From Burkholderiaceae bacterium (lineage in GTDB: Bacteria > Pseudomonadota > Gammaproteobacteria > Burkholderiales > Burkholderiaceae_C): a stretch of DNA of 64,000 nt. Below are positions 9,294-18,653 of this stretch, piece by piece (position 1 is the first letter of the stretch; each line of letters begins with the position of its first letter). The position numbers and the translations under genes were made by a program. The DNA is taken from NCBI GenBank assembly GCA_018780645.1, contig JADMJJ010000013.1:173215-237214 (forward strand), read 5' to 3'. The notes below the pieces were generated by a model. It was not told where the DNA came from. It worked only from the letters and a program-made list of their open reading frames with translations, and ran no database searches.

Positions 9294-10078
9294 GCGATAT
9301 CCTGAACAAGATCGTCGAGGTCAAGCGCGAGGAGATTTCGTCGGCACGCCGCAAGCGGGACCTCGCCTCGCTGCGCCGCGACGCTGAGGCCTTGGGAGGC
9401 CAGCGCGATTTCGTCGGCAGCCTGCGCCAACGCATCAAGGCCGGCAAGGCCGGCGTGATTGCCGAGGTCAAGAAGGCCAGCCCGAGCAAGGGCGTGCTGC
9501 GCGCCGACTTCCGTCCGGCCGAGATCGCCAGGAGCTATGCCCAGCATGGGGCCGCCTGCTTGAGCGTGCTGACCGACGAGCAATTCTTCCAGGGCTCGCA
9601 GGCCTTTCTGGAGCAGGCCCGCGCCGCCTGCACGCTGCCGGTGTTGCGCAAGGACTTCATGGTCGATGCCTACCAGGTCTACGAGGCGCGGGCGATGGGC
9701 GCCGACTGCATTCTGCTGATCGCCGCCTGCCTGGACGATGGCCAGATGGCCGAGCTGGAGGCCCAGGCCATGGAGCTGGGCATGGCGGTGCTGGTCGAAG
9801 TGCACGACGGCCCCGAGCTGGACCGAGCGCTGCGCCTGAAGACGCCGCTGGTGGGCATCAACAACCGCAATCTGCGCACCTTCGAGGTCACGCTGGACAC
9901 GACTCTCGGGCTGTTGAAGCACGTGCCGGCCGACCGCCTGCTGGTCACCGAATCCGGCATCCTGGGCCGAGCCGACGTCGAGCGCATGCGCGCCGCCGCG
10001 GTGCATGCCTTCCTGGTCGGCGAGGCCTTTATGCGCGCGCCCGATCCCGGCGTGGCGCTGGCCGAGCTGTTCGCCTGA
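9290..10078 (+). CDS. trpC: Indole-3-glycerol-phosphate synthase
   Basis: This TIM-barrel enzyme closes the indole ring of CdRP. Motifs are [12 protein letters not shown] (catalytic Lys), [19 protein letters not shown] and VTESGI. At 262 residues it is monofunctional, without a fused TrpF. Start is GTG inside the trpD stop; its TGA overlaps the ATG of ung by one base. trpF and trpBA are not in this window, so the pathway is split, as is common in betaproteobacteria. Confidence 0.97.
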   Translation: MSDILNKIVEVKREEISSARRKRDLASLRRDAEALGGQRDFVGSLRQRIKAGKAGVIAEVKKASPSKGVLRADFRPAEIARSYAQHGAACLSVLTDEQFFQGSQAFLEQARAACTLPVLRKDFMVDAYQVYEARAMGADCILLIAACLDDGQMAELEAQAMELGMAVLVEVHDGPELDRALRLKTPLVGINNRNLRTFEVTLDTTLGLLKHVPADRLLVTESGILGRADVERMRAAAVHAFLVGEAFMRAPDPGVALAELFA

Positions 10079-10824
10079 TGGGCTTTGTTCAACAAGCCGA
10101 TCTCGGGCTGGATGCGCCGAATCGCCTGACCAAGCCGCTGACCTCGCTGCTGGGCGCGCTCGATGCGGGCTGGCAGCCGGTGGTCGATGCCTGGCGCGAG
10201 AGTGCGGCGGGGCAGGGCTTGCTTGCCTATGTTCAAGCGCGCCAGGCGCAAGACGCGGTGATCTATCCGACCGACCCGCTGCGCGCGCTGCGCCTGACGC
10301 CGCTGGCCGACACACGCGTCGTCATCCTTGGCCAGGATCCGTATCACGGCCCCGGCCAGGCCGAGGGCCTGGCCTTCTCGGTACCGGCCGGCCTGAAGCT
10401 GCCGCCCAGCCTGCGCAATATCTTCAAGGAGTTGCAGCGTGACCTGGGTCAGCCCATGCCGGCCGGCGGTCATCTGCTGGCCTGGGCCCAGCGCGGCGTG
10501 CTGCTGCTCAACACCTGCCTGACGGTGGAGGATGGCCAGGCCGCCAGCCATGCCAAGCGGGGCTGGGAATCATTGACCGACGGCTTGATCGCCGCTGCGG
10601 CGGCCGATGTCGCGCCCAAGGTCTTCATGCTGTGGGGTGCCCATGCGCAGAGCAAGCTGGGGCTGATCGAGTCCAGCGGCGGGGCGCACCTTGTGCTGCA
10701 GTGCAACCACCCGTCGCCGCTTTCGGCCACGCGCGGACCGGTGCCCTTTGTCGGCTGCGGCCACTTCTCGCAGGCCGCGGCTTTTGTGGCGGCGCAGGGC
10801 GGCGCGCTGGCCTGGTCCTTGTAA
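10078..10824 (+). CDS. ung: Uracil-DNA glycosylase, family 1
   Basis: Ung removes uracil from DNA in base-excision repair. The water-activating loop GQDPYHGPGQAEGLAFS contains Asp87, and the DNA-intercalation loop HPSPLSATRG is present near the C-terminus. Length 248 is slightly longer than E. coli Ung. Its ATG overlaps the trpC stop, so it appears to be the last gene of the trp transcript, an association without an obvious metabolic reason. No strong terminator hairpin with a U-run follows before the GlcNAc promoter at 10876. Confidence 0.96.
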   Translation: MGFVQQADLGLDAPNRLTKPLTSLLGALDAGWQPVVDAWRESAAGQGLLAYVQARQAQDAVIYPTDPLRALRLTPLADTRVVILGQDPYHGPGQAEGLAFSVPAGLKLPPSLRNIFKELQRDLGQPMPAGGHLLAWAQRGVLLLNTCLTVEDGQAASHAKRGWESLTDGLIAAAAADVAPKVFMLWGAHAQSKLGLIESSGGAHLVLQCNHPSPLSATRGPVPFVGCGHFSQAAAFVAAQGGALAWSL

Positions 10825-10875
10825 GCGCTTGCAAGGCCTGTCTGCCGGGCGGCGGATATCGGCCTATCCAGTGAG

Positions 10876-10917
10876 ATACCAATTGACCATTTGGTTTTTT
10901 TGGTACTACACTGGTAT
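10876..10917 (+). promoter_or_regulatory. Promoter and putative operator of the GlcNAc operon
   Basis: TTGACC at 10883-10888 and TACACT at 10907-10912 (18 bp spacer) form a promoter with start point near the kinase ATG at 10921. Overlapping the -10 is an 18-bp motif (10900-10917) with TGGTA repeated at 11-bp spacing. The same motif recurs upstream of the TonB receptor (24346-24363). An inverted ATACCAA at 10876-10882 flanks the -35. The adjacent GntR-family protein is the likely ligand-responsive repressor; that link is inferred. Confidence 0.6.
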
Positions 10918-10920
10918 TAG

Positions 10921-11838
10921 ATGAGCACCCGAACCCAAACCTCAGCCACGTTCTCGCCGAACGCCGTCAGCTATCTTGTAGGCATCGATGGCGGCGGCAC
11001 CGGCACCCGCGCCCGGCTGGCCTCGCGCGACGGCAAGGTACTGGGCTTCGGCGCTGCCGGGCCGTCCGGTCTGGCTCAGGGCATAGAGCAGGCCTGGACC
11101 CATATAGCCCAGGCGATTGTCGCAGCCTTCGCCGATGCCGGCCTGGAGCCGGCCCCGCTGGACGCTTGCGCGCTGGGGCTGGGTCTGGCGGGCGCCCATC
11201 TGGGCAGCCGTGCCAAGGCCTTTCTGGACGCCGCGCCGGCCTATGGCCTGGTCGCCGTCGATACCGATGCCTATACCGGACTGCTGGGCGCCCATGATGG
11301 CCGACCCGGCGCCCTGCTGGCCGCAGGCACCGGCAGCATAGGCGAGGCATGGCATTTTGATGGCCGCCATCTGTTCGTCAGCGGTTTCGGCTTTGGTGTT
11401 GGCGACGAGGGCAGTGGCGCCTGGCTGGGTGTGGAGGCGATGCGTGTCGCCCAGCATGCCCAGGACGGCCGCCAGCCCGCCGGTGCGCTGGCCCGGGCCG
11501 TCTGGGCGCTGACCGGCCCCGGCCGCGAAGACCTGCTCGCCTGGTGTGCGAATGCCGGCCAGCATGAATTTGCCCAGCTCGCGCCGCTGGTGTTCGAGGC
11601 CGAGGCCAGCGATCCGGTGGCCGCGCAGCTGCTGGCACGGGCTGTGCATGAGCTCGAAGCAGTGGTGCACGCGATGGACCCGGAGGGGGCACTGCCGCTG
11701 GCTATCAGCGGCAGCATTGGTCTTCGATTGGCCTCACGCTTCTCAGGCATCATCCAGGCGCGCTGCGTCCAACCGGTCGGCGATTCCGCCGATGGGGCGC
11801 TGCGCCTGATCGAGCAAGCGCTCAGCCGAACCCTGTGA
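10921..11838 (+). CDS. N-acetylglucosamine kinase, BadF/BadG/BcrA/BcrD ATPase family
   Basis: This ASKHA-fold kinase of the eukaryotic NAGK type likely phosphorylates GlcNAc at O6. Seen are the phosphate-1 loop VGIDGGGTGTRARL near the N-terminus, AGTGSIGEAW (phosphate 2) and FGVGDEGSGAWLG, which are typical of this family. Length is 305. No Shine-Dalgarno sequence is seen before the ATG and the predicted transcription start is only about two bases upstream, so it may be translated leaderless. It is first in an operon with regulator, nagA and nagB-II. Alternatives such as an activator of a dehydratase are unlikely given the neighbours. Confidence 0.87.
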   Translation: MSTRTQTSATFSPNAVSYLVGIDGGGTGTRARLASRDGKVLGFGAAGPSGLAQGIEQAWTHIAQAIVAAFADAGLEPAPLDACALGLGLAGAHLGSRAKAFLDAAPAYGLVAVDTDAYTGLLGAHDGRPGALLAAGTGSIGEAWHFDGRHLFVSGFGFGVGDEGSGAWLGVEAMRVAQHAQDGRQPAGALARAVWALTGPGREDLLAWCANAGQHEFAQLAPLVFEAEASDPVAAQLLARAVHELEAVVHAMDPEGALPLAISGSIGLRLASRFSGIIQARCVQPVGDSADGALRLIEQALSRTL

Positions 11839-12587
11839 CGAAAAGCGTGATGAAACAGCCCTTTACCTTCAAGCCCGACGAACGCGCCGCCTCGCCCCTT
11901 TATATGCAGCTGGCCCAGAAGCTGGCTCAGGCAATACGCGACAACATCTACAGCGCCGACGAGGCCCTGCCCTCGGAGCGCGTGCTGTCAGAGTCGCTGG
12001 GCCTGTCGCGGGTGACCGCGCGCAAGGCCATAGACCGCCTGGTCGAGCAGGGCCTGATCGTGCGCCGCCGTGGTTCGGGCAATTACATCGCGCCCAAGCT
12101 GGAGCAGCCCCTGTCGCGCCTGACCAGCTTCTCGGAAGAGCTGGACCAGCGCGGCTTCAAGCCCAGCTCGCGCTGGCTGACCCGCGGCTTCAGCATTGCC
12201 GCACCCGATGAGCAGCTGAGCCTGGGCCTGACCACCGGCGAGCGTGTGGCGCGGCTGGAGCGTCTGCGCCTGGCCGACAAGGTGGTGATGGCCTACGAGG
12301 TCTCGGTGCTGCCCGAAAGCGTGCTGGCCGACCCGGAGGCGGTGGACGCCTCGCTGTATGCCTATCTGTCGCGCAACGGCCGTGCGCCGGTGCGCGCGCT
12401 GCAGCACATCCGCGCCATCAATGCCGAGGCCAAGCTGGCCGATCTGCTGGGTGTGCCGCTGGGTCAGGCCGTGCTGTTCATCACCCGCGTGGGCTATCTG
12501 GAATCGGGTCAGGCCGTCGAGCTGACCCATTCCTACTGCCGCAGCGATTACTACGACTTTGTGGCGGAAATGAGGCGCGAGGGATGA
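11835..12587 (+). CDS. GntR/HutC-family transcriptional regulator (NagR-like)
   Basis: An N-terminal winged helix (about residues 20-80; LPSERVLSESLGLSRVTARKAIDRL) is followed by a UTRA effector domain (about 95-245) of the HutC subfamily, which commonly binds sugar phosphates such as GlcN6P or GlcNAc6P. It overlaps the kinase stop by 4 bp using GTG; an internal ATG at 11850 is possible. Its placement inside the GlcNAc operon suggests autoregulation and control of the receptor promoter through the shared 18-bp motif. The DNA target is not proven. Confidence 0.9.
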   Translation: MTKSVMKQPFTFKPDERAASPLYMQLAQKLAQAIRDNIYSADEALPSERVLSESLGLSRVTARKAIDRLVEQGLIVRRRGSGNYIAPKLEQPLSRLTSFSEELDQRGFKPSSRWLTRGFSIAAPDEQLSLGLTTGERVARLERLRLADKVVMAYEVSVLPESVLADPEAVDASLYAYLSRNGRAPVRALQHIRAINAEAKLADLLGVPLGQAVLFITRVGYLESGQAVELTHSYCRSDYYDFVAEMRREG

Positions 12588-13708
12588 GTGTTCTGGGACG
12601 AGTTGAGGGGCACATCCTGACCCCTCAGGGCTTTGTGCAGGGCTATCTGGAGCATGAAGCCGGCCGCGTGCTGCGCATCGAGGGCGATTCGGTTAGCGAA
12701 TCTCGTGTGCGCCTGGAGGCACTAGCCATCGTCCTGCCCGGTTTCATCGACCTGCATGTGCACGGCGGTGGTGGCCACGACATCATGGAGGGCGGCGAGT
12801 CGGCGCAAAGCGTGGCGCGCTCCCACGTCAAGCACGGCACGACGGCGATGCTGGCCACCACGATGACCGCGCCGATGAGCGAGATCGAGGCCGCGATGCG
12901 TGCCGTGGGCGCCGTCTGCCGCACCCGCGCCCCCGGCTCGGCCCGCCTGCTGGGCGTGCACCTCGAAGGCCCTTACATCAACTCCGGCAAGCTCGGTGCC
13001 CAGCCGAATTTCGCCAAACCCGCCAACCTCGATGAGCTGATGGGCCTGCATGCGCTGGCGCCAATCAAGCTGATCACGCTGGCGCCCGAGCTGCCCGGCA
13101 ATCTGGAGCTGATCGCCCCGCTGCGCGCGGCCGGCTTCCAGGTGCAGATCGGCCACACCTTGGGCACCTACGAAGACGGCGTGGCCGCGCTGAGCGAGGG
13201 CGCCGGCGGCTTCACCCATCTGTTCAATGCGATGACCGGCATGCACCACCGCGAGCCCGGCATGGTCGGCGCGGCGCTGGCCCACGCCAAGTACTCCGAA
13301 ATCATCCCCGATCTGCTGCACGCCCATCCGGGCGCGATACGGGTGGCGCTGCGCGCCATCCCCTGCCTGTTCTGCGTCACCGATTCGACCGCCGCCGCCG
13401 GCATGCCCGATGGCGAATACAGCCTGGGCCGCCACCGTGTTACCAAGTGCATGGGCGGTGTGCGCCTGGCCGACGGCACTCTGGCCGGCAGCACCCTGAC
13501 GATGGATCAGGCGCTGCGCAACCTCGTCGGCCTGGGCCTCGAGATTGAAGACGCATCGCGCCGCGTATCGACCTACGCGGCCGAGTATTTGGGCTTGGAC
13601 GACCGTGGCCATCTGGCCCCGGGCACGCAGGCGGATTTTGTGGTGATGGACCGTGACTTGCAGCTGCAACGCGTGGTCGTTGAAGGAGAAGAGATTGACC
13701 TCGCTTGA
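12584..13708 (+). CDS. nagA: N-acetylglucosamine-6-phosphate deacetylase
   Basis: NagA converts GlcNAc-6-P to GlcN-6-P plus acetate. Amidohydrolase features are His58/His60 in DLHVHGGGG, the Glu of GVHLEGPYIN, histidines in QIGHTLGTYE and FTHLFNAMTGMHHREPG, and the catalytic Asp of CVTDSTAAAG. Length 374 is normal. It starts within the regulator stop (ATGA) and overlaps the next gene by 14 bp, so the block kinase-regulator-nagA-nagB is translationally coupled. Confidence 0.95.
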   Translation: MSVLGRVEGHILTPQGFVQGYLEHEAGRVLRIEGDSVSESRVRLEALAIVLPGFIDLHVHGGGGHDIMEGGESAQSVARSHVKHGTTAMLATTMTAPMSEIEAAMRAVGAVCRTRAPGSARLLGVHLEGPYINSGKLGAQPNFAKPANLDELMGLHALAPIKLITLAPELPGNLELIAPLRAAGFQVQIGHTLGTYEDGVAALSEGAGGFTHLFNAMTGMHHREPGMVGAALAHAKYSEIIPDLLHAHPGAIRVALRAIPCLFCVTDSTAAAGMPDGEYSLGRHRVTKCMGGVRLADGTLAGSTLTMDQALRNLVGLGLEIEDASRRVSTYAAEYLGLDDRGHLAPGTQADFVVMDRDLQLQRVVVEGEEIDLA

Positions 13709-14744
13709 AACCGGCGCGTCGCGCATGCTGCAGGAGGCGCTGTTCGCGCCGCAGGCCGTGGCCCGCATGCTGGCCAATGACGCGGATGCCTATGCCGCCC
13801 TGGGCCGCTCGCTGCGCGAGCAGCCGCCCGCCGCCCTGCTGACCGTGGCCCGCGGCAGTTCGGACCACGCCGCCCACTACATGGCCTATCTGATCATGGC
13901 GCGGCTGGGCCGGCTGGTCACCTCGCTGCCGATGTCGGTGGTCACGCTGTACCAGTCGCAGCTGGTCTGCGAGGGCATTGTCTCGCTGGCCTTCTCGCAA
14001 TCGGGTCAGAGCCCCGATCTGGTGGCCCCGACGAATTTCTTCCGTGCCGGCGGTGCCCGCACCGTGGCCTTCGTCAATGACCCGGCCTCGCCGTTGGCCC
14101 AGGCCTCGCAATTCGTCTTCCCGCTGCATGTCGGCGCCGAGACCAGCGTGGCCGCGACCAAGAGCTATATCGCCCAGCTGGTGGCCGGCGCACGGGTTGT
14201 CGCGGCATGGTCCGGCGACGATGATTTGCTGGCCGCGCTGCAGCAGCTGCCCGAGGCGCTGGAGCGCGCCGCGCACCAGGACTGGCGCGTCGCCGTCGAC
14301 GTGTTGAAGGACGCGGACCGTCTGTTCGTCATCGGCCGCGGCACCAGCCTGCCGATCGCCCAGGAGGCGGCCTTGAAGTTCAAGGAGACCTGCGGCATCC
14401 AGGCCGAGGCCTTCTCCGGCGCCGAGGTCAAGCACGGACCGATGGCACTGGTGGAGGAGGGCTATCCGATGCTGGTGTTCGCGCCGCGCGGTCCGACCCA
14501 GGCCAGCCTGATCGCGCTGGCCGAGGATATGCGCGGCCGTGGCGCCCGCGTGCTGCTGGCCGCGCCCGAGGGCATGGAAGGGACAAAGGGAGCCGAGCTT
14601 CCTTTGGCCACCACCGGCAACGAGGACCTCGATCCGATTGCCGCGGTGCAGAGCTTTTATCCGATGGTCGAGGCGCTGGCCCGGGCCCGGGGGCTGAACC
14701 CCGACCAGCCGCGCCATCTGGCCAAGGTCACCAAGACACATTGA
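13695..14744 (+). CDS. nagB-II: Glucosamine-6-phosphate deaminase, SIS-domain type (NagB-II)
   Basis: This protein has two SIS domains related to the isomerase half of GlmS, with no glutaminase domain. Visible blocks are GSSDHAAHYMAYLI, SQSGQSPDLV, AATKSYIAQLV and GRGTSLPIAQEAALKFKETC followed by EVKHGPMALVEEGYP. NagB-II converts GlcN-6-P to fructose-6-P and ammonia and replaces the classic NagB in several proteobacterial chitin regulons. The TTG start at 13695 is preferred because AAGGAG at 13683-13688 is correctly spaced; this gives 349 residues. The frame stays open upstream to 13653. Confidence 0.9.
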   Translation: MTSLETGASRMLQEALFAPQAVARMLANDADAYAALGRSLREQPPAALLTVARGSSDHAAHYMAYLIMARLGRLVTSLPMSVVTLYQSQLVCEGIVSLAFSQSGQSPDLVAPTNFFRAGGARTVAFVNDPASPLAQASQFVFPLHVGAETSVAATKSYIAQLVAGARVVAAWSGDDDLLAALQQLPEALERAAHQDWRVAVDVLKDADRLFVIGRGTSLPIAQEAALKFKETCGIQAEAFSGAEVKHGPMALVEEGYPMLVFAPRGPTQASLIALAEDMRGRGARVLLAAPEGMEGTKGAELPLATTGNEDLDPIAAVQSFYPMVEALARARGLNPDQPRHLAKVTKTH

Positions 14745-14843
14745 TTGACGCCGGCGGCCGGCTTCGACCGCCGCCGGGTTTGTTTTTTGCCGGCCCGCCG
14801 CATGCGCGCGACCGGCCTGTTCCCACCTGCCCCGGGTTTGCAC

Positions 14844-16358
14844 ATGAACGCCAGCACCACGACTTCACAGCTTCTCAGCCCCGCGGCACTGGCCGGTCCC
14901 CTGGTGATGGTGGACATGGAGGGCACCAGCCTCAGCGCCGCCCAGGCGGAGTTCCTGCGCAGCCACCGGATCCGTGGCGTCTGCCTGTTCCGCAAAAACC
15001 TGGGCACCGAGGCCGAGGTGCGCAAGCTGACGCAAGACCTTCGTGCTGTGCTGGGCCCGCAGGCGCTGATCGGCCTCGATCAGGAGGGCGGCTCGGTGGC
15101 CCGCGCCACCTTCCTGCCGCAGGCACCCTCGGCGATGGCGCTGGGCGCGGCCGATGACGAGGCGCTGGCCGAGGCCGTCGGCGCGGCGGTGGCGCGCGGG
15201 CTGCGCAGCATAGGCATCAACTGGAACTTCGCGCCGGTGCTAGACGTCAACAACAACCCGGCCAATCCGGTCATTGCCGAGCGCAGCTTCTCGCAAGACC
15301 CGGCCGCTGTGGCGCGCCTGGCCGGCGCCTGGTTGCGAGGCTCGCTGCGTGAAGGCGTGGGTTGCTGCGTCAAGCACTTCCCCGGCCATGGCGACACCCA
15401 TGTCGATTCGCACCTGGCCCTGCCGACGGTGGACAAATCGCGCGCCGAGCTCGATGCGCTGGAGTTGCTGCCGTTCAAGGCGCTGAAAGACCAGGCGCCG
15501 GCTGTGATGACGGCCCATATCGTCTATCCGCAGATCGACCCCGAGCATCCGGCCACGCTGTCGAAGAAGGTGCTGGGCGGCATCCTGCGCGACGAGTGGG
15601 GCTATGACGGCGTGGTCATCACCGACGCGCTGATGATGAAGGCCATCTTCGAACGCTATGGCTACGACCGCGCCGCGGTGATGGCCCTGCAGGCTGGGGT
15701 CGACATGGTGCTGGCCCAGGGCTCGCTGGAGGAGCAGGCCGCCTCGGTGCAGGCATTGGCCACCGCCTTCGGCAACGGCACGCTGAGCGCGGAGCAGGGC
15801 CTGCGCGCCCGCGCCCGGCTCGATGCGCTGGCCGCCGCCTACCCGGTGCGCCATGACGACTATGCCGCCCCGGCGCGCACCGACGATGATCAACTGATGC
15901 GCCGCGCCTGGGCGAGCGGCTTGACCGCCTTGGGCGGAGCCAAGGCCCCCGCCCTGGCCCAGCGCCTGCGCGTCTATACCCAGGCCAGCGTGCCCGGCGA
16001 CGGGGTGTCAGAGGCCGGCCCCTCGGGCGAGCAGGTGGCCTCGCTGTTCGAAGGCTTTGCCGACGTCGAACTGCTGGCGCTGGACAATATCGACCTGCTG
16101 GACTGGGCCCAGGTGCCGCAGGACGGCCGCTTCACCATCCTGGCCTCCAACCATCGCGCGCGCTACCCGGCGGCCGCGGCCGCCTGGCGGCCCGATCTGC
16201 ACCTGGTGCTGTGGAATCCGTTCCAGGCGCTGGACGTCACGGCACCTGCCGTCGTCACCTGGGGTTATGCCGATGGCGCGCTGGCCGCGCTGAAGGCCTG
16301 GCTGCACGGCGATGCCGCCGCCACGGCCACCTCGCCGGTGGCATTGACCGCCGCCTGA
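14844..16358 (+). CDS. nagZ: Beta-N-acetylhexosaminidase, glycoside hydrolase family 3 (NagZ-like)
   Basis: This GH3 enzyme cleaves terminal beta-GlcNAc from chito-oligomers or muropeptides. The NagZ signature KHFPGHGDTHVDSH with its catalytic-loop His is present, as are GLDQEGGSVAR and the nucleophile Asp in VITDALMMKAI. The protein has 504 residues, about 160 more than minimal NagZ; the C-terminal domain is of the two-domain GH3 type. There is no signal peptide, so it acts in the cytoplasm. The ATG at 14844 was chosen by family alignment; an ATG at 14802 is possible and both have weak ribosome sites. The context favours a chitin catabolic role over cell-wall recycling. Confidence 0.9.
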   Translation: MNASTTTSQLLSPAALAGPLVMVDMEGTSLSAAQAEFLRSHRIRGVCLFRKNLGTEAEVRKLTQDLRAVLGPQALIGLDQEGGSVARATFLPQAPSAMALGAADDEALAEAVGAAVARGLRSIGINWNFAPVLDVNNNPANPVIAERSFSQDPAAVARLAGAWLRGSLREGVGCCVKHFPGHGDTHVDSHLALPTVDKSRAELDALELLPFKALKDQAPAVMTAHIVYPQIDPEHPATLSKKVLGGILRDEWGYDGVVITDALMMKAIFERYGYDRAAVMALQAGVDMVLAQGSLEEQAASVQALATAFGNGTLSAEQGLRARARLDALAAAYPVRHDDYAAPARTDDDQLMRRAWASGLTALGGAKAPALAQRLRVYTQASVPGDGVSEAGPSGEQVASLFEGFADVELLALDNIDLLDWAQVPQDGRFTILASNHRARYPAAAAAWRPDLHLVLWNPFQALDVTAPAVVTWGYADGALAALKAWLHGDAAATATSPVALTAA

Positions 16359-16395
16359 TCTTTCCTCACCTCATCCATCACCCGGGACCTTCGCC

Positions 16396-17709
16396 ATGCA
16401 AAGCCCTGCCAGCCCCAAGCGCTCCCCCATCAGCTGGATCTCGAGCCTGTACTTTGTGCAGGGCATGCAGTTCTTCGTCGTCATGCTGATCGCCGGCCTG
16501 ATGTTCAAGAACATGGGCGTGGCGAATGACCAGATCGCGCGCTGGACGGGCTTGCTGGGCATCGCCTGGGCGATCAAACCGCTGTGGAGCCCCTTCCTTG
16601 AAATGGCGCGTAGCAAGAAGCTGATCGTCGTGGCGATGCAGTTCACCGGTGCTGTCGGACTGGGACTGATGGCGGTGGCCCTGCAGCTCCCGATCTGGTT
16701 CGGCGCCAGCATTGCTGTGCTCTTTTTGCTGGCCTACGCCTCGGCCACCCACGACATCGCCTGCGACGGCCTGTATATGGCGGCGCTGGACACCAAGCAG
16801 CAGGCCGCCTATGCCGGCTGGAACGGTGCCTTCTTCAATGCCTCGAAGTTCCTGACCCTGGGCGGGCTGCTGGTGCTGGCCGGCCATCTGGAGAAACAGA
16901 TCGGCGTATTCAACGCATGGTCGACGATCTTCTTGCTGCTGGCTGTGTTGCTGGCGTTGCTGGCCAGCTATAACGCCTGGGCCCTGCCGGGCACCCTGAA
17001 CACCGACCATGCCGACCTGACTGCCTCCAGCGTGATGAAGACGCTGGTCGAGGTGGTCGTCGACTTTCTGAAGAAGCCCGGCATCTGGATGGCCATCCTT
17101 TTCATCGTCCTGTTCCGCTTTGCCGAGGGCCAGGTGCAGACGATAGGCCCGTTGTTCCTGATCGAGGCCCGTGACAAGGGCGGCCTGGGCCTGACCACCG
17201 AGCAGGTCGGCGGCATCTACGGCACGGTGGGCACCGGCGCCTTCCTGGTGGGCAGCATCCTGGGCGGCTACTTCACCTCCTGGCTGAGCCTGAAGCGCGC
17301 CATGCCCATCCTGATACTGATGATGGCCGTGCCCAATGTCGTCTTCTACTACCTGAGCGTCGGTCTGCCGACCGATATGTTCCACATTGGCTTGGCCGTG
17401 GGCGTCGAGATGTTCGGCTATGGTTTCGGCTTCGTCGGCATGATTCTGTACATCATGCAGGCGGTGGCGCCGGGCAAGTTCCAGACCGCCCACTACGCAC
17501 TCGGCTCGGGCGTGATGCAGCTGGGCTTCATCCTCTCCAAGACCATCAGCGGCGACATCCAGCTGGCCATGGGCTACCAGCAGTTCTTCCTCTGGACCAT
17601 TGTCTGCGGAGCGCCGGCGCTGATACTGATGTTTTTCGTCAAGATCCCCGGCGGCAAGCATGGCGCTACGCCTGCTGCGGCCGATGGCAACGCAGCGCAG
17701 CAGGCTTGA
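16396..17709 (+). CDS. MFS transporter, AmpG-like, probable GlcNAc or chito-oligosaccharide permease
   Basis: This 437-residue polytopic membrane protein has about a dozen hydrophobic segments, beginning with ISSLYFVQGMQFFVVMLIAG. The wording (LYFVQGMQ, ASATHDIACDGLYMAALD, GWNGAFFNASKF) matches the AmpG/PAT branch of the major facilitator superfamily, which moves GlcNAc-containing sugars or anhydromuropeptides. It sits 37 bp after the hexosaminidase and 6 bp before the GH16-like gene. The likely role is import of GlcNAc or a short chito-oligosaccharide across the inner membrane; the substrate is inferred from neighbours. Confidence 0.85.
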   Translation: MQSPASPKRSPISWISSLYFVQGMQFFVVMLIAGLMFKNMGVANDQIARWTGLLGIAWAIKPLWSPFLEMARSKKLIVVAMQFTGAVGLGLMAVALQLPIWFGASIAVLFLLAYASATHDIACDGLYMAALDTKQQAAYAGWNGAFFNASKFLTLGGLLVLAGHLEKQIGVFNAWSTIFLLLAVLLALLASYNAWALPGTLNTDHADLTASSVMKTLVEVVVDFLKKPGIWMAILFIVLFRFAEGQVQTIGPLFLIEARDKGGLGLTTEQVGGIYGTVGTGAFLVGSILGGYFTSWLSLKRAMPILILMMAVPNVVFYYLSVGLPTDMFHIGLAVGVEMFGYGFGFVGMILYIMQAVAPGKFQTAHYALGSGVMQLGFILSKTISGDIQLAMGYQQFFLWTIVCGAPALILMFFVKIPGGKHGATPAAADGNAAQQA

Positions 17710-17715
17710 GCGCCC

Positions 17716-18642
17716 ATGTTCGGCCGCCACCTGCTCCTGCCCGCGCTGATATGCCTGGGGCCGATGAACACGCCGGCCCAGGCCGCCGAGCTCTTTTTCG
17801 ATGACTTCAGCTACGCCGACACCGCAGCGCTGACGGCCCAGGGCTGGACCCTGCGCAGCAAGGCCGGCCACCCGGGCGTGGCGGGCGCGGCCTGGGCCGA
17901 GTCGGCGGTCATGCTGGCGGACGATGGCCAACAGCGCGGCAATCGCCTGTTGCGCCTGCAGGCCAGCACCGACGGCACCGGCCCGGGCACGCGCCAGGCT
18001 CAGCTGTGCCATCAGCGCAAGTATCTGGAAGGCACGTACGCCGCGCGCATTCGCTTCACCGACACGCCGGTGTCGGGCGTCGATGGCGACCCCATCATCC
18101 AGACCTTTTATGCCGTCAGCCCGCTGCGGTATGACTTCGACCCCGAGTTCAGCGAGCTTGACTGGGAATATCTGGCCAATGGCGGCTGGGCCAGCGAGAA
18201 GACGCGGCTCTACGGCATCAGCTGGCAGACGGTGCGGCTGGACCCCTGGCAGTCGCACAACCAGGCGCACGAGGAGTTTGTGCAGCTCGGCGCGGCTGAT
18301 GGGCAACAGGGCTGGCATGTGCTGATGATGCAGGTGGCCGAGGGCCGCACGCGCTGGTTCCTCGACGGGCGCCAGCTGGTCCAGCACGGTGGGCGCAACT
18401 ATCCCGTCGTGCCGATGAGCATCAACTTCAACCTCTGGTTCTCGCCGGGCGGCCTGCTGCCGGCCAGCAGCGAGCCCCGCGTCTATCAGCAGGATGTGGA
18501 TTGGGTGCTGCACGCCCGCAATGTGGTCTTGACGCCGGACCAGGTGCTGGCCCAGGTGAGCACGCTGCGTCAGGCAGGCACCGCGCGGCTGGACCAGGTG
18601 CCACCGGCCCGGCCCGCGCTGGACAGCCGCTGCGACTTCTGA
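17716..18642 (+). CDS. Secreted GH16-like glycoside hydrolase or carbohydrate-binding protein
   Basis: The N-terminus looks like a signal peptide with an Ala-rich cleavage region (NTPAQAAEL, about residue 22). The body is a beta-sandwich-type sequence with an E-x-D-x-E catalytic signature at Glu147, Asp149 and Glu151 (FSELDWEYL), as in GH16 beta-glucanases, and later WFLDGRQLVQ and SINFNLWFSPGG strands. It has 308 residues. It is placed between the permease and nagX, 6 bp and 11 bp apart respectively, so it is part of the sugar operon. The polysaccharide substrate is not evident; a chitin- or glucan-related target is plausible. Confidence 0.72.
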   Translation: MFGRHLLLPALICLGPMNTPAQAAELFFDDFSYADTAALTAQGWTLRSKAGHPGVAGAAWAESAVMLADDGQQRGNRLLRLQASTDGTGPGTRQAQLCHQRKYLEGTYAARIRFTDTPVSGVDGDPIIQTFYAVSPLRYDFDPEFSELDWEYLANGGWASEKTRLYGISWQTVRLDPWQSHNQAHEEFVQLGAADGQQGWHVLMMQVAEGRTRWFLDGRQLVQHGGRNYPVVPMSINFNLWFSPGGLLPASSEPRVYQQDVDWVLHARNVVLTPDQVLAQVSTLRQAGTARLDQVPPARPALDSRCDF

Positions 18643-18653
18643 GCGCTGCCACG

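Noticed and set aside
14745..14843. N-terminal extension of the GH3 hexosaminidase
   Set aside because: The extra 33 codons have no family match and no ribosome site; the fold begins after the ATG at 14844.
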